DNA of 64,000 bases from Ferrimonas sp048263965. GTDB taxonomy: Bacteria > Pseudomonadota > Gammaproteobacteria > Enterobacterales > Shewanellaceae. The first letter of the stretch is position 1; each line of letters starts with the position of its first letter. Both the position numbers and the translations under genes were made by a program. Where the stretch lies: the NCBI RefSeq assembly GCF_048263965.1, contig NZ_JBLXDO010000021.1, positions 12,329 through 76,328 on the forward strand, read 5' to 3'. The notes beneath the pieces were generated by a model, which was not told where the DNA came from, made no database searches, and saw only the letters and a list, made by a program, of their open reading frames with translations. This document shows positions 51,882 to 61,851 of this stretch, piece after piece.

Positions 51882-52160
51882 ATGATCCATCAAGTTGGAT
51901 TATCCACCCAGGCCCCATTGCCGGCGAAGCCGCAGAGCAAGGGGAGCCCGGAGAAAGCCAAAGAGGCTGAGCCGGCGGTCAAAACCGCCGAGCTGGTGGT
52001 GCCCAGCGATCCCCAGGGCTGGCAGACGTTTGCTGCCGGCCGAACCCGCCTGACCCAGGAACAGCCCGACTCCCGGGCCATCTCCGCCTACATGGAAACC
52101 GCCAATCAGGGGCTGCGCCAGGAACTGCAGTCGATGATGGGCGTCGATCTCTACGTCTAG
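51882..52160 (+). CDS. Small hypothetical protein, 92 aa
   Basis: A 92-residue protein with a Pro/Lys/Glu-rich flexible N-terminal half and a compact C-terminal half ending LRQELQSMMGVDLYV. Similar short tails (QxMVGVDxY) are familiar from conserved hypothetical proteins of related marine gammaproteobacteria. It has no signal peptide and no assigned function. Confidence 0.6.
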   Translation: MIHQVGLSTQAPLPAKPQSKGSPEKAKEAEPAVKTAELVVPSDPQGWQTFAAGRTRLTQEQPDSRAISAYMETANQGLRQELQSMMGVDLYV

Positions 52161-52301
52161 CACCCCTGCTGTACCCGGCTTTGGTGTATCCAGGCCGCCA
52201 TCTTTTGTGACATCTTCCTGGCCGCAGCGCCATTGCAATCTCCGAGCGCCGCGATAGGTTATAGACTTTGACCTGAAATCTGAGTCTTACCGGAGGGAAC
52301 C

Positions 52302-53120
52302 ATGAGAACCATCTTGCTGGCGTCTGCCCTGACCCTGATGAGCCTGCCAGTTGTGGCTGGGGACAACGACAACCAGAGCGCCTTGAACCAGTGGGCCAAT
52401 GGCGAGCATCGAAGCCAGGCCAATATCGAGCGCAATCAGTACCGACACCCAGCCGAGACCCTGGATTTCTTTGGGCTGCATCCCCACATGCGGGTGATTG
52501 AGCTGTGGCCCGGCGGAGGCTGGTACAGTGAGATTCTGGCGCCTTACCTGAAAGAAAACGGTAAGTTTATCGCCGCCAGTTTCGACACCAACCCTGCCGA
52601 AGAGACGCCTCGTACCCGATATCGGGCCAACGCCGGTAAGCGCTATGAGACCAAGTTGGCCGAAGAGCCTGAACTCTATAGCAAGGTGGAGGTGATTACC
52701 TTCGACCCGCCGGCCAAGATCAGTCTGGGGGTGGAAGCCAGCGTGGATATGGTGCTGACCTTTAGAAATCTGCACAACTGGGCCATGGCAGACTCCCTGG
52801 AGCCGGTGTTTCAGGCCGCGTTTGAGGTGCTGACCCCGGGTGGAGTGTTTGGGGTGGTGGAGCACAGGGCCAACCCGGGCATGCCGGCAGAGTCCGGTTA
52901 CATGGATGAGGCCCAAATGATCGCCCTGGCACAAAAGGTGGGCTTTAAGCTGGCGGCCAAGAGTGAGGTCAATGCCAACCCCAAGGACACCAAGAATTAT
53001 GAACGCGGGGTGTGGACCCTGCCGCCTTCACTGCGCCTCAAGGAGCAGGACAGGGAGAAGTACCTTGCCATCGGCGAGTCCGACCGCATGACCCTGAAGT
53101 TCTACAAACCGGAGATCTGA
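52302..53120 (+). CDS. Sec-exported class I SAM-dependent methyltransferase-like protein
   Basis: A 272-residue protein with a clear signal peptide (1-19, SLPVVA), followed by a Rossmann methyltransferase fold: MRVIELWPGGGWYSEILAPYL (SAM site), EASVDMVLTFRNLHNW and LTPGGVFGVVEHR. SAM is not known in the periplasm, so either the N-terminus is a membrane tether or the fold has another role. CGGAGGG precedes the ATG. It is 1 nt from the hydrolase gene, so probably an operon. Confidence 0.8.
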   Translation: MRTILLASALTLMSLPVVAGDNDNQSALNQWANGEHRSQANIERNQYRHPAETLDFFGLHPHMRVIELWPGGGWYSEILAPYLKENGKFIAASFDTNPAEETPRTRYRANAGKRYETKLAEEPELYSKVEVITFDPPAKISLGVEASVDMVLTFRNLHNWAMADSLEPVFQAAFEVLTPGGVFGVVEHRANPGMPAESGYMDEAQMIALAQKVGFKLAAKSEVNANPKDTKNYERGVWTLPPSLRLKEQDREKYLAIGESDRMTLKFYKPEI

Positions 53121-53121
53121 C

Positions 53122-54003
53122 GTGACCCAAGAGCCTGGCCGGGAGCGACGCTTCCAACTCGACACCCTGTCACTGGCTGCGCTGGAGTGGGGCCCACAGC
53201 AGGGCCCGCTGATTCTGGCGCTGCACGGCTGGATGGACAATGCCCACAGCTTCGCTCCCCTGGCCCCCAAATTAACTGATCGCGGCTATCGACTGCTGGC
53301 GTTGGAGTTTCCCGGCCATGGCCATTCGGACCATAGGCCCCAAGGCAACTATTACCATTTCCTCGACTACCTCTATGACCTGCACCAGTTGTGGCCACAG
53401 TTACCTGAACAGCCGGTTCTGCTGCTGGGTCACTCCATGGGCGGGATTCTCGGGGGCCTGTTTGCCTCGCTCTATCCGGAGCGGGTGTCGAGACTGGCGA
53501 TCATCGAGGCGATGGGCCCACTGACTGCCGAGCCGGATGAGAGCCTGGAGCGGATGCGAGCGGGCTTTGCCAGCCGGGATAAAGGGTTTAAGCCCAGGGG
53601 TTATCCGGACCTGGCGCCCCTGGTGAGCGCCCGGGCCGCGGCGGGCGGGCTGGATGACGCTTTGGCCCGATTGCTGCTGCAGCGGAACCTGCATCAGCGT
53701 GACGGCTTGTGGCACTGGTGCTCGGACCCCAGATTGCGCACCCGCTCCCCCTGGATGATGACCGACGCTCAGGGAGAACAGCTGATGTCGGATCTTCAGG
53801 CCGACACCCTGGTGGTGCTGGGGCAGAACGGGTTCGAGGGGCTCAGGGAGATTTCGGCAGCGCGTCGCAGTTGGCTGAATCAGCCTCAGCTCGAGTCCAT
53901 AACCGGTGGTCACCATTGCCATATGGAGTCCCCGGAGGCCCTGGCGCGCCTGATTGACCGATTTATTGGCGTAAAAAGCAGCGAACACACCAACTTAGGT
54001 TAG
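53122..54003 (+). CDS. Alpha/beta-fold hydrolase
   Basis: A 293-residue serine hydrolase with HGWMDNAHSF (oxyanion region), nucleophile elbow GHSMGG (about 109-114) and a C-terminal GGHHCHMESPEAL with the catalytic His. The start is GTG 53122. It precedes fadD, suggesting lipid or acyl-ester metabolism, but the substrate is unknown. Confidence 0.85.
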   Translation: MTQEPGRERRFQLDTLSLAALEWGPQQGPLILALHGWMDNAHSFAPLAPKLTDRGYRLLALEFPGHGHSDHRPQGNYYHFLDYLYDLHQLWPQLPEQPVLLLGHSMGGILGGLFASLYPERVSRLAIIEAMGPLTAEPDESLERMRAGFASRDKGFKPRGYPDLAPLVSARAAAGGLDDALARLLLQRNLHQRDGLWHWCSDPRLRTRSPWMMTDAQGEQLMSDLQADTLVVLGQNGFEGLREISAARRSWLNQPQLESITGGHHCHMESPEALARLIDRFIGVKSSEHTNLG

Positions 54004-54068
54004 GTTTCGCCGCATATGGCGGTATCATGGATGCCATTAGAAGTCCTGTTCCAGTAAAGGAGAACAGC

Positions 54069-55754
54069 GTGGACAAGGCATGGCTTAACAGCTATCCCGC
54101 CGGTGTTCCGGCGGAGATTCATCCCGAACAGTATCGTAACCTGCTTGACCTGTTTGAGCAGAGCTGTCACACCTACGCCGATCAGGTGGCGTTCATCAAT
54201 ATGGGCGCGGTACTTACCTATCGTCGCGTCGAAGAGCAGAGCCGCGCCTTTGCCGCCTACCTGCAGAACGAACTGAAGCTGCAGAAGGGGGATCGTGTCG
54301 CCATCATGATGCCCAACCTGTTGCAGTATCCGGTGGCCCTGCTGGGCGTGCTGCGTGCCGGCATGGTGGCGGTGAACGTTAACCCTCTCTACACCCCCAG
54401 GGAGCTGAAGCATCAGCTGTGTGATGCCGAGGCCAAGGCGATTGTGCTGGTGACCAACTTCGGTCAGAGCCTGCAGCAGATCGTCGACGATACCCCGGTG
54501 GAGCACGTCATTCTGACCAAGATTGGTGACCATCTGTCCGCCCCCAAGCGCACCCTGGTCAACTTCGTGGTGAAGTATGTGAAGAAGATGGTGCCTAAGT
54601 ACCATCTGCCTTACGCGGTATCCATGCGAAAGGCGCTGACGGTGGGCCGCCGCTTGCAGTACATCAAACCCAAGGTGGATCTGGATGATATTGCGGTGCT
54701 GCAGTACACCGGCGGCACCACGGGTGTGGCCAAAGGGGCGATGCTGACCCACAAGTCCCTGATCTCCAATATGCTGCAGGCGGAGGCCTACTTTGGCCCT
54801 GTACTCGATGAGGGGTCTGAGATGGTGGTGACGCCGCTGCCGCTCTACCATGTGTTTGCCAACACGGTTAACCTGCTGCTGTTCTTCAAGCTGGGCGGTC
54901 AAAACCTGTTGATCACCAACCCCAGAGATATGCCCGCCTTCCTGGGTGAACTGAAGAAGTACCCCTTCACCGTGCTGACCGGGGTCAACACCCTGTTCAA
55001 TGCCATGCTCAATCAGGACGCGTTCTGCGGCCTGGATTTCAGCCAGTTTAAGATCACCATCGGCGGTGGCATGGCGGTGCAGCGCGCCGTGGCCGAGCGC
55101 TGGCAGGAGGTGACCGGACAACCCCTGATTGAGGGTTACGGTCTCACCGAGTGCTCGCCTGTGGCCGCCGCCGGCACCTATGATCAGAAGGAGTACACCG
55201 GCGCCATTGGCCTGCCCATCCCCTCCACCGAGATGCGCGCCGTAGACGACGACGGCAACCCTGTGAATCCCGGCGAGACCGGTGAACTGCAGGTACGTGG
55301 TCCCCAGGTGATGAAGGGCTACTGGCAACGTCCAGAAGAGACCGCCAAGGTGCTGACCGACGATGGCTGGTTGTTTACCGGTGACATCGGCTACATGGAT
55401 GACAAGGGCCAGTTCTACATTGTCGACCGTAAAAAAGACATGATTCTGGTGTCCGGTTTCAACGTTTTCCCTAACGAGGTGGAAGACGTGGTGGCCAGCC
55501 ACTCCAAGGTACTGGAAGTGGCCGCCGTAGGTGTGCCTCACGAGGTGTCTGGCGAACTGGTGAAAATCTTCGTGGTGGCCAAGGACCCCTCCCTGACCGA
55601 CAAGGAGCTGATCGCGCACTGTCGCAAGTCCCTCACCGGTTATAAGGTGCCCAAGCTGGTGGAGTTCCGCGATGACCTTCCCAAGACCAATGTGGGCAAG
55701 ATCCTGCGCCGTGAGCTGCGGGAAGAGCAGATGAAAGAGGCCAGTAACGCATGA
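54069..55754 (+). CDS. fadD: Long-chain-fatty-acid-CoA ligase (first copy)
   Basis: A 561-residue acyl-CoA synthetase activating exogenous fatty acids at the inner membrane. YTGGTTGVAKGAML is the AMP/P-loop motif, GYGLTECSPV a second adenylation motif and DGWLFTGDIGYMD plus KKDMILVSGFNVFPNE the C-terminal motifs; the catalytic Lys is in KTNVGKILRRELR. GTG 54069 follows AAGGAGA. Its stop overlaps rnd (ATGA). A close paralogue follows at 57093. Confidence 0.94.
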   Translation: MDKAWLNSYPAGVPAEIHPEQYRNLLDLFEQSCHTYADQVAFINMGAVLTYRRVEEQSRAFAAYLQNELKLQKGDRVAIMMPNLLQYPVALLGVLRAGMVAVNVNPLYTPRELKHQLCDAEAKAIVLVTNFGQSLQQIVDDTPVEHVILTKIGDHLSAPKRTLVNFVVKYVKKMVPKYHLPYAVSMRKALTVGRRLQYIKPKVDLDDIAVLQYTGGTTGVAKGAMLTHKSLISNMLQAEAYFGPVLDEGSEMVVTPLPLYHVFANTVNLLLFFKLGGQNLLITNPRDMPAFLGELKKYPFTVLTGVNTLFNAMLNQDAFCGLDFSQFKITIGGGMAVQRAVAERWQEVTGQPLIEGYGLTECSPVAAAGTYDQKEYTGAIGLPIPSTEMRAVDDDGNPVNPGETGELQVRGPQVMKGYWQRPEETAKVLTDDGWLFTGDIGYMDDKGQFYIVDRKKDMILVSGFNVFPNEVEDVVASHSKVLEVAAVGVPHEVSGELVKIFVVAKDPSLTDKELIAHCRKSLTGYKVPKLVEFRDDLPKTNVGKILRRELREEQMKEASNA

Positions 55755-56866
55755 GTGAACTGAACTGGCAGTGGATCGACACTGATGAAGGTTTGGCGCA
55801 GCTGTGTGACCAGGCCAGTCAGGCGGAAGCAGTGGCGCTGGATACCGAGTTTGTTCGTACCCGTACCCTGTACGCTCAGCTGGGGCTGATTCAGATCTAT
55901 GACGGCACCACTCTGGCGTTGGTGGACCCCCTGACCATTGAGGATCTGGGGCCTTTCTGGCGCTTGCTGGAAAATGAATCCGTGGTCAAGGTGCTGCACT
56001 CCTGCAGCGAAGATCTGGAGATCTTCGCCCAGCAGGGCGGTGTCCAGCCCAAGCCGCTGTTTGATACCCAGGTGGCGGGGGTGCTGCTCAACAAGGGCGC
56101 CCCAATGGGCTATGGCAAGATGGTGGAGGCCTACCTGGGTCTGGCACTGGACAAGGGGGAGGCACGCACCAATTGGCTGGCACGCCCCCTGCGCAATACC
56201 CAGCTGGAGTATGCCGCCGCCGATGTGCTCTACCTGCTCAAGATCTACCACACCATGAAGGAGGAGATCGCCGAGGCCGGTCGTCACGACTGGCTGATGG
56301 AGGAGGGGGAGCGCCTGACCGAGGGGCGGCTGGATCCTGTGGATCCCGAAACCGCCTACCTCAAGGTGAAAAACGCTTTCCAGCTTCGCCCGGAGCAACT
56401 GGCGATCCTCAAATCCCTGGCGGCCTGGCGGCTGGGCGTGGCGCAAAAGCGCGATCTGGCGCTGAACTTCGTCATCAAGGATGCGGCACTGCTGACCCTG
56501 TCCAAGCGGGCCCCGAGGAGCATCAACTACCTGAATCAGCTGGATTGCCTGACTGAGCGTGACGTGCAGCGCCATGGCAAGGCCATTTTGAAGGTGGTGG
56601 CTGGCGCGGATCTGGATAATCCACCGGAGCCGGTGGATCCCCTCTCGGCAGAGCCTGAGTTCAGAGACGCGGCCAAGCTGGTGCGTAAGACCCTGACCCA
56701 GGTGTGTGAGCAGCATGAGGTGGCCGCCGAACTGATGGCTTCCAAGAAGCTGGTGCATCAGTATCTGAAGTGGCGCCTGGGCGGCCAGCAGGGTAGGGAG
56801 CCTGTGGTTCTGCGTGGCTGGCGCGGTGAATTGACCCGTGCCAGTTTGGATGCATTGAGCCTTTAG
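55751..56866 (+). CDS. rnd: Ribonuclease D
   Basis: A 371-residue 3'-5' exonuclease for tRNA maturation. DEDDy motifs: ALDTEFVRTRTLYAQLGLIQI, HSCSEDLEIF and the final YAAADVLYLL. Two HRDC domains follow (about 215-295 and 300-371). It is translationally coupled to the first fadD, an arrangement common in gammaproteobacteria. Confidence 0.95.
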   Translation: MSELNWQWIDTDEGLAQLCDQASQAEAVALDTEFVRTRTLYAQLGLIQIYDGTTLALVDPLTIEDLGPFWRLLENESVVKVLHSCSEDLEIFAQQGGVQPKPLFDTQVAGVLLNKGAPMGYGKMVEAYLGLALDKGEARTNWLARPLRNTQLEYAAADVLYLLKIYHTMKEEIAEAGRHDWLMEEGERLTEGRLDPVDPETAYLKVKNAFQLRPEQLAILKSLAAWRLGVAQKRDLALNFVIKDAALLTLSKRAPRSINYLNQLDCLTERDVQRHGKAILKVVAGADLDNPPEPVDPLSAEPEFRDAAKLVRKTLTQVCEQHEVAAELMASKKLVHQYLKWRLGGQQGREPVVLRGWRGELTRASLDALSL

Positions 56867-56884
56867 TAGTAATTGCTTGAAACA

Positions 56885-56911
56885 GGGGGACCCTTTGGGG
56901 TCCCCTTTTTT
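56885..56911 (+). terminator. Intrinsic terminator after rnd
   Basis: GGGGACCC TTT GGGGTCCCC followed by TTTTTT. Confidence 0.88.
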
Positions 56912-57092
56912 GTGTCTCTATCAGACGATTGAAGGATTGATATCAAAACCGAATAAAGATGTTAATTTCATGTATATCGAGGCTGACAGTTGCCCAAATA
57001 TGTGTGATGATGTTCACGTTTGTACGCATGTTTAATACAGGCGCTTAAAAAGATAAGTGGCGTGGAGAAGCCGCATAGACAAGGAGTGACAC

Positions 57093-58763
57093 ATGGAAAA
57101 GGTCTGGTTAGCGAGTTACCCCGAAGGTGTTCCGGCGGAGGTTGACCCCGACCGGTTCTCCTCACTGGTCGACTTGTTCGAGCAGTCGGTAGCCCGTTAT
57201 GGGGATAAACCTGCCTTTATCAACATGGGAAAAACCATCACCTACAATGAGCTGGACAAGCTAAGCCGGGATTTTGCGGCTTACCTGCAGCAGGATCTCA
57301 GGCTGGAGCAGGGGGACAGGGTGGCGATCATGATGCCCAACCTGCTGCAGTATCCGGTGGCCCTGTTTGGTGTACTGCGCGCCGGTATGGTGGTGGTCAA
57401 TGTCAACCCGCTCTACACTGCCCGGGAATTGAAACATCAGCTCAATGATGCCGGCGCCAAGGCGATTGTGGTGGTGTCCAACTTCGCCTCCACCCTGGAG
57501 CAGGTGGTGGACGATACCCCGGTCGAGCATGTGATTCTGACCAAGCTGGGAGATCAGCTGTCTCCCCTCAAGCGCACCCTGGTGAATTTCGTCGTCAAGT
57601 ACATCAAGAAGATGGTGCCGGGTTACCACATCCCCCATGCACACTCCCTGCGCACTGCATTGAACAAAGGCGGGCGGCTGCCCTTCAACAAGCCAACCAT
57701 CGACAACGGCGATCTGGCGTTTCTTCAGTATACCGGCGGCACCACGGGAGTGGCCAAGGGCGCCATGCTCACCCACAGAAACCTGGTGGCCAACCTGGAG
57801 CAGGTGAGCTCCTGGATTGGGCCAACCCTGAATGAGGGAGAGGAGATGGTGGTCACCGCGCTGCCGCTGTACCACATCTTCGCCCTGACCTGTAACTGCC
57901 TCACCTTTATGAAGCTCGGTGGCACCAACCTGATGATCACCAATCCCAGGGACATGCCGCTGTTCATCAAAACCATCAAGCAATATCCCTTCACCGCCAT
58001 CACCGGGGTGAACACCCTGTTCAATGGCCTGCTCAACACCCCGGGGTTCGATGAGCTGGATTTCAGCAAACTCAAGGTGGCCCTCGGCGGTGGCATGGCG
58101 GTGCAGGCCGCGGTGGCGGATAAGTGGCAGAAGGTCACCGGTTCCCGCCTGCTGGAGGGGTTCGGGCTGACCGAAAGCTCTCCGGTGGCCTCGGTGGCAC
58201 CCTATGACGCCAAAGGTTACGACGGCACCATCGGCCTGCCTCTGCCCTCCTGCTCCATTCGCCTGGTGGATGAGCAGGGTCAGGTGGTGGAGGTCGGTGA
58301 GCGGGGAGAACTGCAGATTCTGGGGCCCAATGTGATGAAGGGGTACTGGCAGCGACCCGAGGCCACGGCGGAGACCATCTCAGAGGACGGTTGGCTCTCC
58401 ACCGGCGACATCGCCACCATGGATGAACGGGGCTACTTCAAGATTGTGGATCGTAAGAAGGACATGATCCTGGTGTCGGGCTTCAACGTCTTCCCCAATG
58501 AGATTGAGGACGTGGTGGTGATGCACGAATCCGTGGTGGAGGCGGCTGCCATCGGGGTGCCCAACCCCGTTTCCGGAGAGATGGTTAAGGTGTTTGTGGT
58601 GGCCAAGCCCGGCACCAGTGAAGAGGCGATCATTCGTCACTGTAAAAAGCACCTGACTGGATACAAGATCCCCAAGATCATTGAGTTCAGAGATGAGTTG
58701 CCCAAGACCAATGTGGGTAAGATTTTGCGCCGCGCCCTTCGTGAGGAGGAGCAGGCGGCCTGA
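57093..58763 (+). CDS. Long-chain-fatty-acid-CoA ligase (second copy)
   Basis: A 556-residue paralogue of the fadD at 54069, sharing the whole architecture: YTGGTTGVAKGAML, GFGLTESSPV, DGWLSTGDIATMD and KTNVGKILRRALR. The N-terminus MEKVWLASYPEGVPAEVDP aligns with VDKAWLNSYPAGVPAEIHP of copy one. It has its own upstream region (about 180 nt) and terminator, so it is separately regulated. Different chain-length preference is possible. Confidence 0.92.
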   Translation: MEKVWLASYPEGVPAEVDPDRFSSLVDLFEQSVARYGDKPAFINMGKTITYNELDKLSRDFAAYLQQDLRLEQGDRVAIMMPNLLQYPVALFGVLRAGMVVVNVNPLYTARELKHQLNDAGAKAIVVVSNFASTLEQVVDDTPVEHVILTKLGDQLSPLKRTLVNFVVKYIKKMVPGYHIPHAHSLRTALNKGGRLPFNKPTIDNGDLAFLQYTGGTTGVAKGAMLTHRNLVANLEQVSSWIGPTLNEGEEMVVTALPLYHIFALTCNCLTFMKLGGTNLMITNPRDMPLFIKTIKQYPFTAITGVNTLFNGLLNTPGFDELDFSKLKVALGGGMAVQAAVADKWQKVTGSRLLEGFGLTESSPVASVAPYDAKGYDGTIGLPLPSCSIRLVDEQGQVVEVGERGELQILGPNVMKGYWQRPEATAETISEDGWLSTGDIATMDERGYFKIVDRKKDMILVSGFNVFPNEIEDVVVMHESVVEAAAIGVPNPVSGEMVKVFVVAKPGTSEEAIIRHCKKHLTGYKIPKIIEFRDELPKTNVGKILRRALREEEQAA

Positions 58764-58845
58764 CATCAAGCTGTCACATAGGAGTGATAGGCTGAGATTC
58801 ATTGCTCCTCTGTATTCACGCTGAATCCACCCGGACTCACTGCTG

Positions 58846-58869
58846 GCGCCCCTTGTGGGCGCTTTTTTT
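58846..58869 (+). terminator. Intrinsic terminator after second fadD copy
   Basis: GCGCCC, short loop, GGGCGC followed by TTTTTTT. Confidence 0.85.
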
Positions 58870-59178
58870 ATATCACCGTTGTCAGTTGGCGTCCGGTGGG
58901 CAGCGTCAGGGGCTAAGCGATCAGGTTTGGTGCCCGCCGGGATCGTTTAGTAGGAAATAGAACTGTGCCAGTCATCACTTGTTAGCCAAGCTCGAGGTCA
59001 AAGCGTTTTGTAAGGAAATAACGAATCGTCATTGTGCGGCTCGTCACGGCATTGCGTACGGGTCGCCTCGATGTCGCCATAAATGGCGAAGATGTCGTCG
59101 TGAATTGGCGGGTGAGGTTGCTTTTGGGGGCAAATTTTGATCATATGTTGTCACTCCTGAAGATGATGAAGAGGCAAC
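58870..59178. other. Gap upstream of AraC regulator
   Basis: About 310 nt between a terminator and the AraC-family gene. No conserved gene or RNA is recognised. A short open frame from 59034 overlaps the AraC ribosome site and looks accidental. The region probably carries the AraC gene promoter. Confidence 0.4.
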
Positions 59179-60186
59179 ATGGCGGAGAAACGATATCCGT
59201 TAGATGCCAGGTGGCGATACGCCTTTGAGCGATTGGGGTTGGATTCGGCTGAGGTTCTGGAGAGAGCGGGTCTCTCACTGGAGGTGCTGGAAAACCCGGA
59301 CAGTCGACTCAACACCATGCAGTACCTGGGGCTTTGGCACTCTCTGGAGCAGAGTGTTGAGTCAGGTCAGTTGAGTCAGAGTGTGGCGCAGTTTTGCTCC
59401 AGCACCTTTGCCGCCCCCATGATGGCGGCCCTGTGCTGTCCGACTCTGCTGGATGCCATCAATCGTGTAGTGCGCTTCAAACCACTGCTGGGGCCTCAAC
59501 GGCTCAGAGTGGAGGAGCGCGATGATAAGATCGCCATCGTTCAGTACTGCGAACCGGACACGCATCGAATTCCCAACTCCCTAATCGTACTTGAGTGGTA
59601 TCTGATTTTGGATTTGGCGCAGATGGCCACCAAGGTGGATCCCATAGTCACTTCCCTGACTCTGCCCGAGGATTGCCCTGAGGGGCGCCAGTTGGCAAGG
59701 CGCCTGGGCCTGGAGCTGCAGGTTGGCGAAGGTAACGCCCTGGTTTTGCCCAAAGGGGAGTGTCAGCGCCCCTTTATGACTCTCAACGATGCCATGTGGC
59801 AACATTTCGAGCCTGCCCTTCTGGCTCAGATTCGAAACCTTCACTCTGAAGGTGGTTTTGCCAGTGAAGTGAAAGCGATTCTGTTGGAGTGTTTGCCCTC
59901 AGGGATGGCGGACAAGGAGCGGGTGGCTGAACGCCTTGGGGTCAGCCCCAGTACTTTGAAGCGGCGTTTGGCGACAGAAAAGAGGCCTTTCAAGGAGCTG
60001 TTGGCCCAGGCGAGGAAGGAGCTGGCCTGCCACTATCTGCAGCAGTGTCACCTGTGCCACACAGAGATAAGCCTGTTACTGGGCTTTGACGATCCCGCCA
60101 GTTTCTACCGGGCCTGTCAGCGTTGGTTTGGCCTTACCCCCGAGCAGGTGAAAAAAAGAGAGGCCGGCATAAAGCCGGCCTGGTAA
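59179..60186 (+). CDS. AraC-family transcriptional regulator (OruR/ArgR-like)
   Basis: A 335-residue regulator with an N-terminal arabinose-binding-like domain of the AraC_binding_2/OruR type (about 15-200) and two C-terminal HTHs: ERVAERLGVSPSTLKRRLA and ISLLLGFDDPASFYRACQRWFG. AAGAGG precedes the ATG. Its target and ligand are unknown; the neighbouring fadD copy or an unlinked operon are possible. Confidence 0.88.
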   Translation: MAEKRYPLDARWRYAFERLGLDSAEVLERAGLSLEVLENPDSRLNTMQYLGLWHSLEQSVESGQLSQSVAQFCSSTFAAPMMAALCCPTLLDAINRVVRFKPLLGPQRLRVEERDDKIAIVQYCEPDTHRIPNSLIVLEWYLILDLAQMATKVDPIVTSLTLPEDCPEGRQLARRLGLELQVGEGNALVLPKGECQRPFMTLNDAMWQHFEPALLAQIRNLHSEGGFASEVKAILLECLPSGMADKERVAERLGVSPSTLKRRLATEKRPFKELLAQARKELACHYLQQCHLCHTEISLLLGFDDPASFYRACQRWFGLTPEQVKKREAGIKPAW

Positions 60187-60205
60187 TGGGCTTGAGGGGC
60201 CGGGG

Positions 60206-61660
60206 TTAGCCCAGATCATCAATCTCGCCATCTTCGTCGCGGACGATGGTGGCGTAGAGGTCATACTCGTTGGCGAACTCAATGGATGCCCAGACCATCT
60301 GGCCCACATCCACGTCAAACTCTCCGCCCAGAATCACCTTGCCGTCGATCTCCGGGGCATCGGTATAGGCGCGGGCAATGGCGCCCTCATCGTTGAGCTC
60401 ATCGACAATCACCCGCATCTCGGTACCCACTCGGGCCTGCAGGCGCTCGGCGCTGATGCGTGCGGCCACCGCCATAAAGCGCTGGAAACGATCCTCCATC
60501 ACCTCTTCAGGAACCAGCTCCGCCAGGTCGTTGGCCACGGCACCGTCCACAGGGCTGTACTTGAAGCAGCCGACGCGGTCCAGTTGTGCCTCTTCCAGCC
60601 AGTCCAGCAGGATCTGGAAGTCCTCTTCGGTTTCGCCGGGGAAGCCGACGATGAAGGTGGAACGGATCACCAGCTCGGGGCAGATCTCACGCCACTTCTT
60701 GATCTGCTCCAGGGTACGCTCGGCCTTGCCGGGGCGCTTCATCGCCTTGAGGACACGTGGGGACGCATGTTGGAAGGGGATGTCCAGGTAGGGCAGGATC
60801 TTGCCCTCGGCCATCAGAGGGATCACCTCATCCACATGGGGGTAGGGGTAGACGTAGTGCAGGCGCACCCAGATCCCCATCTCCGCCAGCTTCTGACACA
60901 GCTCGGTCATGCGGGTTTTTACCGGCATACCATTCCAGAAACCGGTCTTGTGCTTCACGTCGATGCCGTAGGCACTGGTGTCCTGGCTGATCACCAGCAG
61001 CTCCTTCACTCCGGCGTCCTTCAGTCGCTTGGCTTCATCCAGTACTTCGCCGATGGGGCGGCTGACCAGGTCGCCGCGCAGGGCAGGGATGATGCAGAAG
61101 GTGCAGCGGTTGTTGCAGCCCTCGGAGATCTTCAGATAGGCGTAGTGACGAGGCGTCAGCTTAACGCCGTGATCCGGGATCAGCGAGGTCAGGGGATCGT
61201 GTTGTGGCTTGGGCAGATGCTGATGCACCTGTTCCAGTACCATCTCATAGGCGTGGGGACCGGTGATGCCCAGAACCTTGGGGTGAACCTCGCGGATCTC
61301 GTTCTCCTTGGCACCCAGGCAGCCGGTGACCAGCACCTTGCCATTTTCACTCAGTGCTTCGCCGATGGTGTCCAGGGACTCCTGAACGGCGCTGTCGATG
61401 AAGCCACAGGTGTTGACGATCACCAGATCGGCACCTTCGTAGGTGTTGACCACGTCGTAGCCTTCGGTGCGCAGCTGAGTCAGGATGCGCTCACTGTCCA
61501 CCAGGTTCTTAGGGCAGCCAAGACTTATGAACCCTATACGTGCAGCGCTAGATGGTTTCGTCTGTGACTGTACGGATCCACCTTCGGTCATCTTATCGAG
61601 CACCTTCTTAGGTGTTTCGAGGGTGGTGGTTTGCTTGGGATTGAACTGCTCAACGGTCAT
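60206..61660 (-). CDS. rimO: Ribosomal protein S12 methylthiotransferase RimO
   Basis: A 484-residue radical-SAM enzyme that adds a methylthio group to Asp88 of ribosomal protein S12. An N-terminal UPF0004 domain (SLGCPKNLVDSE, VNTCGFIDSAV, GCLGAKE) is followed by the radical-SAM CNNRCTFC motif and a C-terminal TRAM domain. The about 40-residue leader MTVEQFNPKQTTTLETPKK matches the extension I recall in Shewanella RimO, so 61660 is used as the start. Confidence 0.95.
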   Translation of the reverse strand: MTVEQFNPKQTTTLETPKKVLDKMTEGGSVQSQTKPSSAARIGFISLGCPKNLVDSERILTQLRTEGYDVVNTYEGADLVIVNTCGFIDSAVQESLDTIGEALSENGKVLVTGCLGAKENEIREVHPKVLGITGPHAYEMVLEQVHQHLPKPQHDPLTSLIPDHGVKLTPRHYAYLKISEGCNNRCTFCIIPALRGDLVSRPIGEVLDEAKRLKDAGVKELLVISQDTSAYGIDVKHKTGFWNGMPVKTRMTELCQKLAEMGIWVRLHYVYPYPHVDEVIPLMAEGKILPYLDIPFQHASPRVLKAMKRPGKAERTLEQIKKWREICPELVIRSTFIVGFPGETEEDFQILLDWLEEAQLDRVGCFKYSPVDGAVANDLAELVPEEVMEDRFQRFMAVAARISAERLQARVGTEMRVIVDELNDEGAIARAYTDAPEIDGKVILGGEFDVDVGQMVWASIEFANEYDLYATIVRDEDGEIDDLG

Positions 61661-61851
61661 ACAAAAACTCAGATTGCCCGGCTCTGCCGTAAAAATTGCG
61701 CGAATTATACCTGAGTCCCGGCAAATATGCAGGGCGAAAAAGTGTGCAGCTTTCGGCGCTGTTGATGGGGGCGAAAGGCGTAATTGTGAGCGGTCAGTTC
61801 AAATCTTGTCCTTGATGGCTGGGTTGTGTGAACATGGAGGGCATTACCTGA

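Noticed and set aside
54000..55619. A 539-codon open frame antisense to fadD
   Set aside because: A shadow of the conserved fadD gene; no motifs.
59034..59228. A 64-codon frame upstream of the AraC gene
   Set aside because: It overlaps the AraC ribosome site and coding start, with no good ribosome site of its own.
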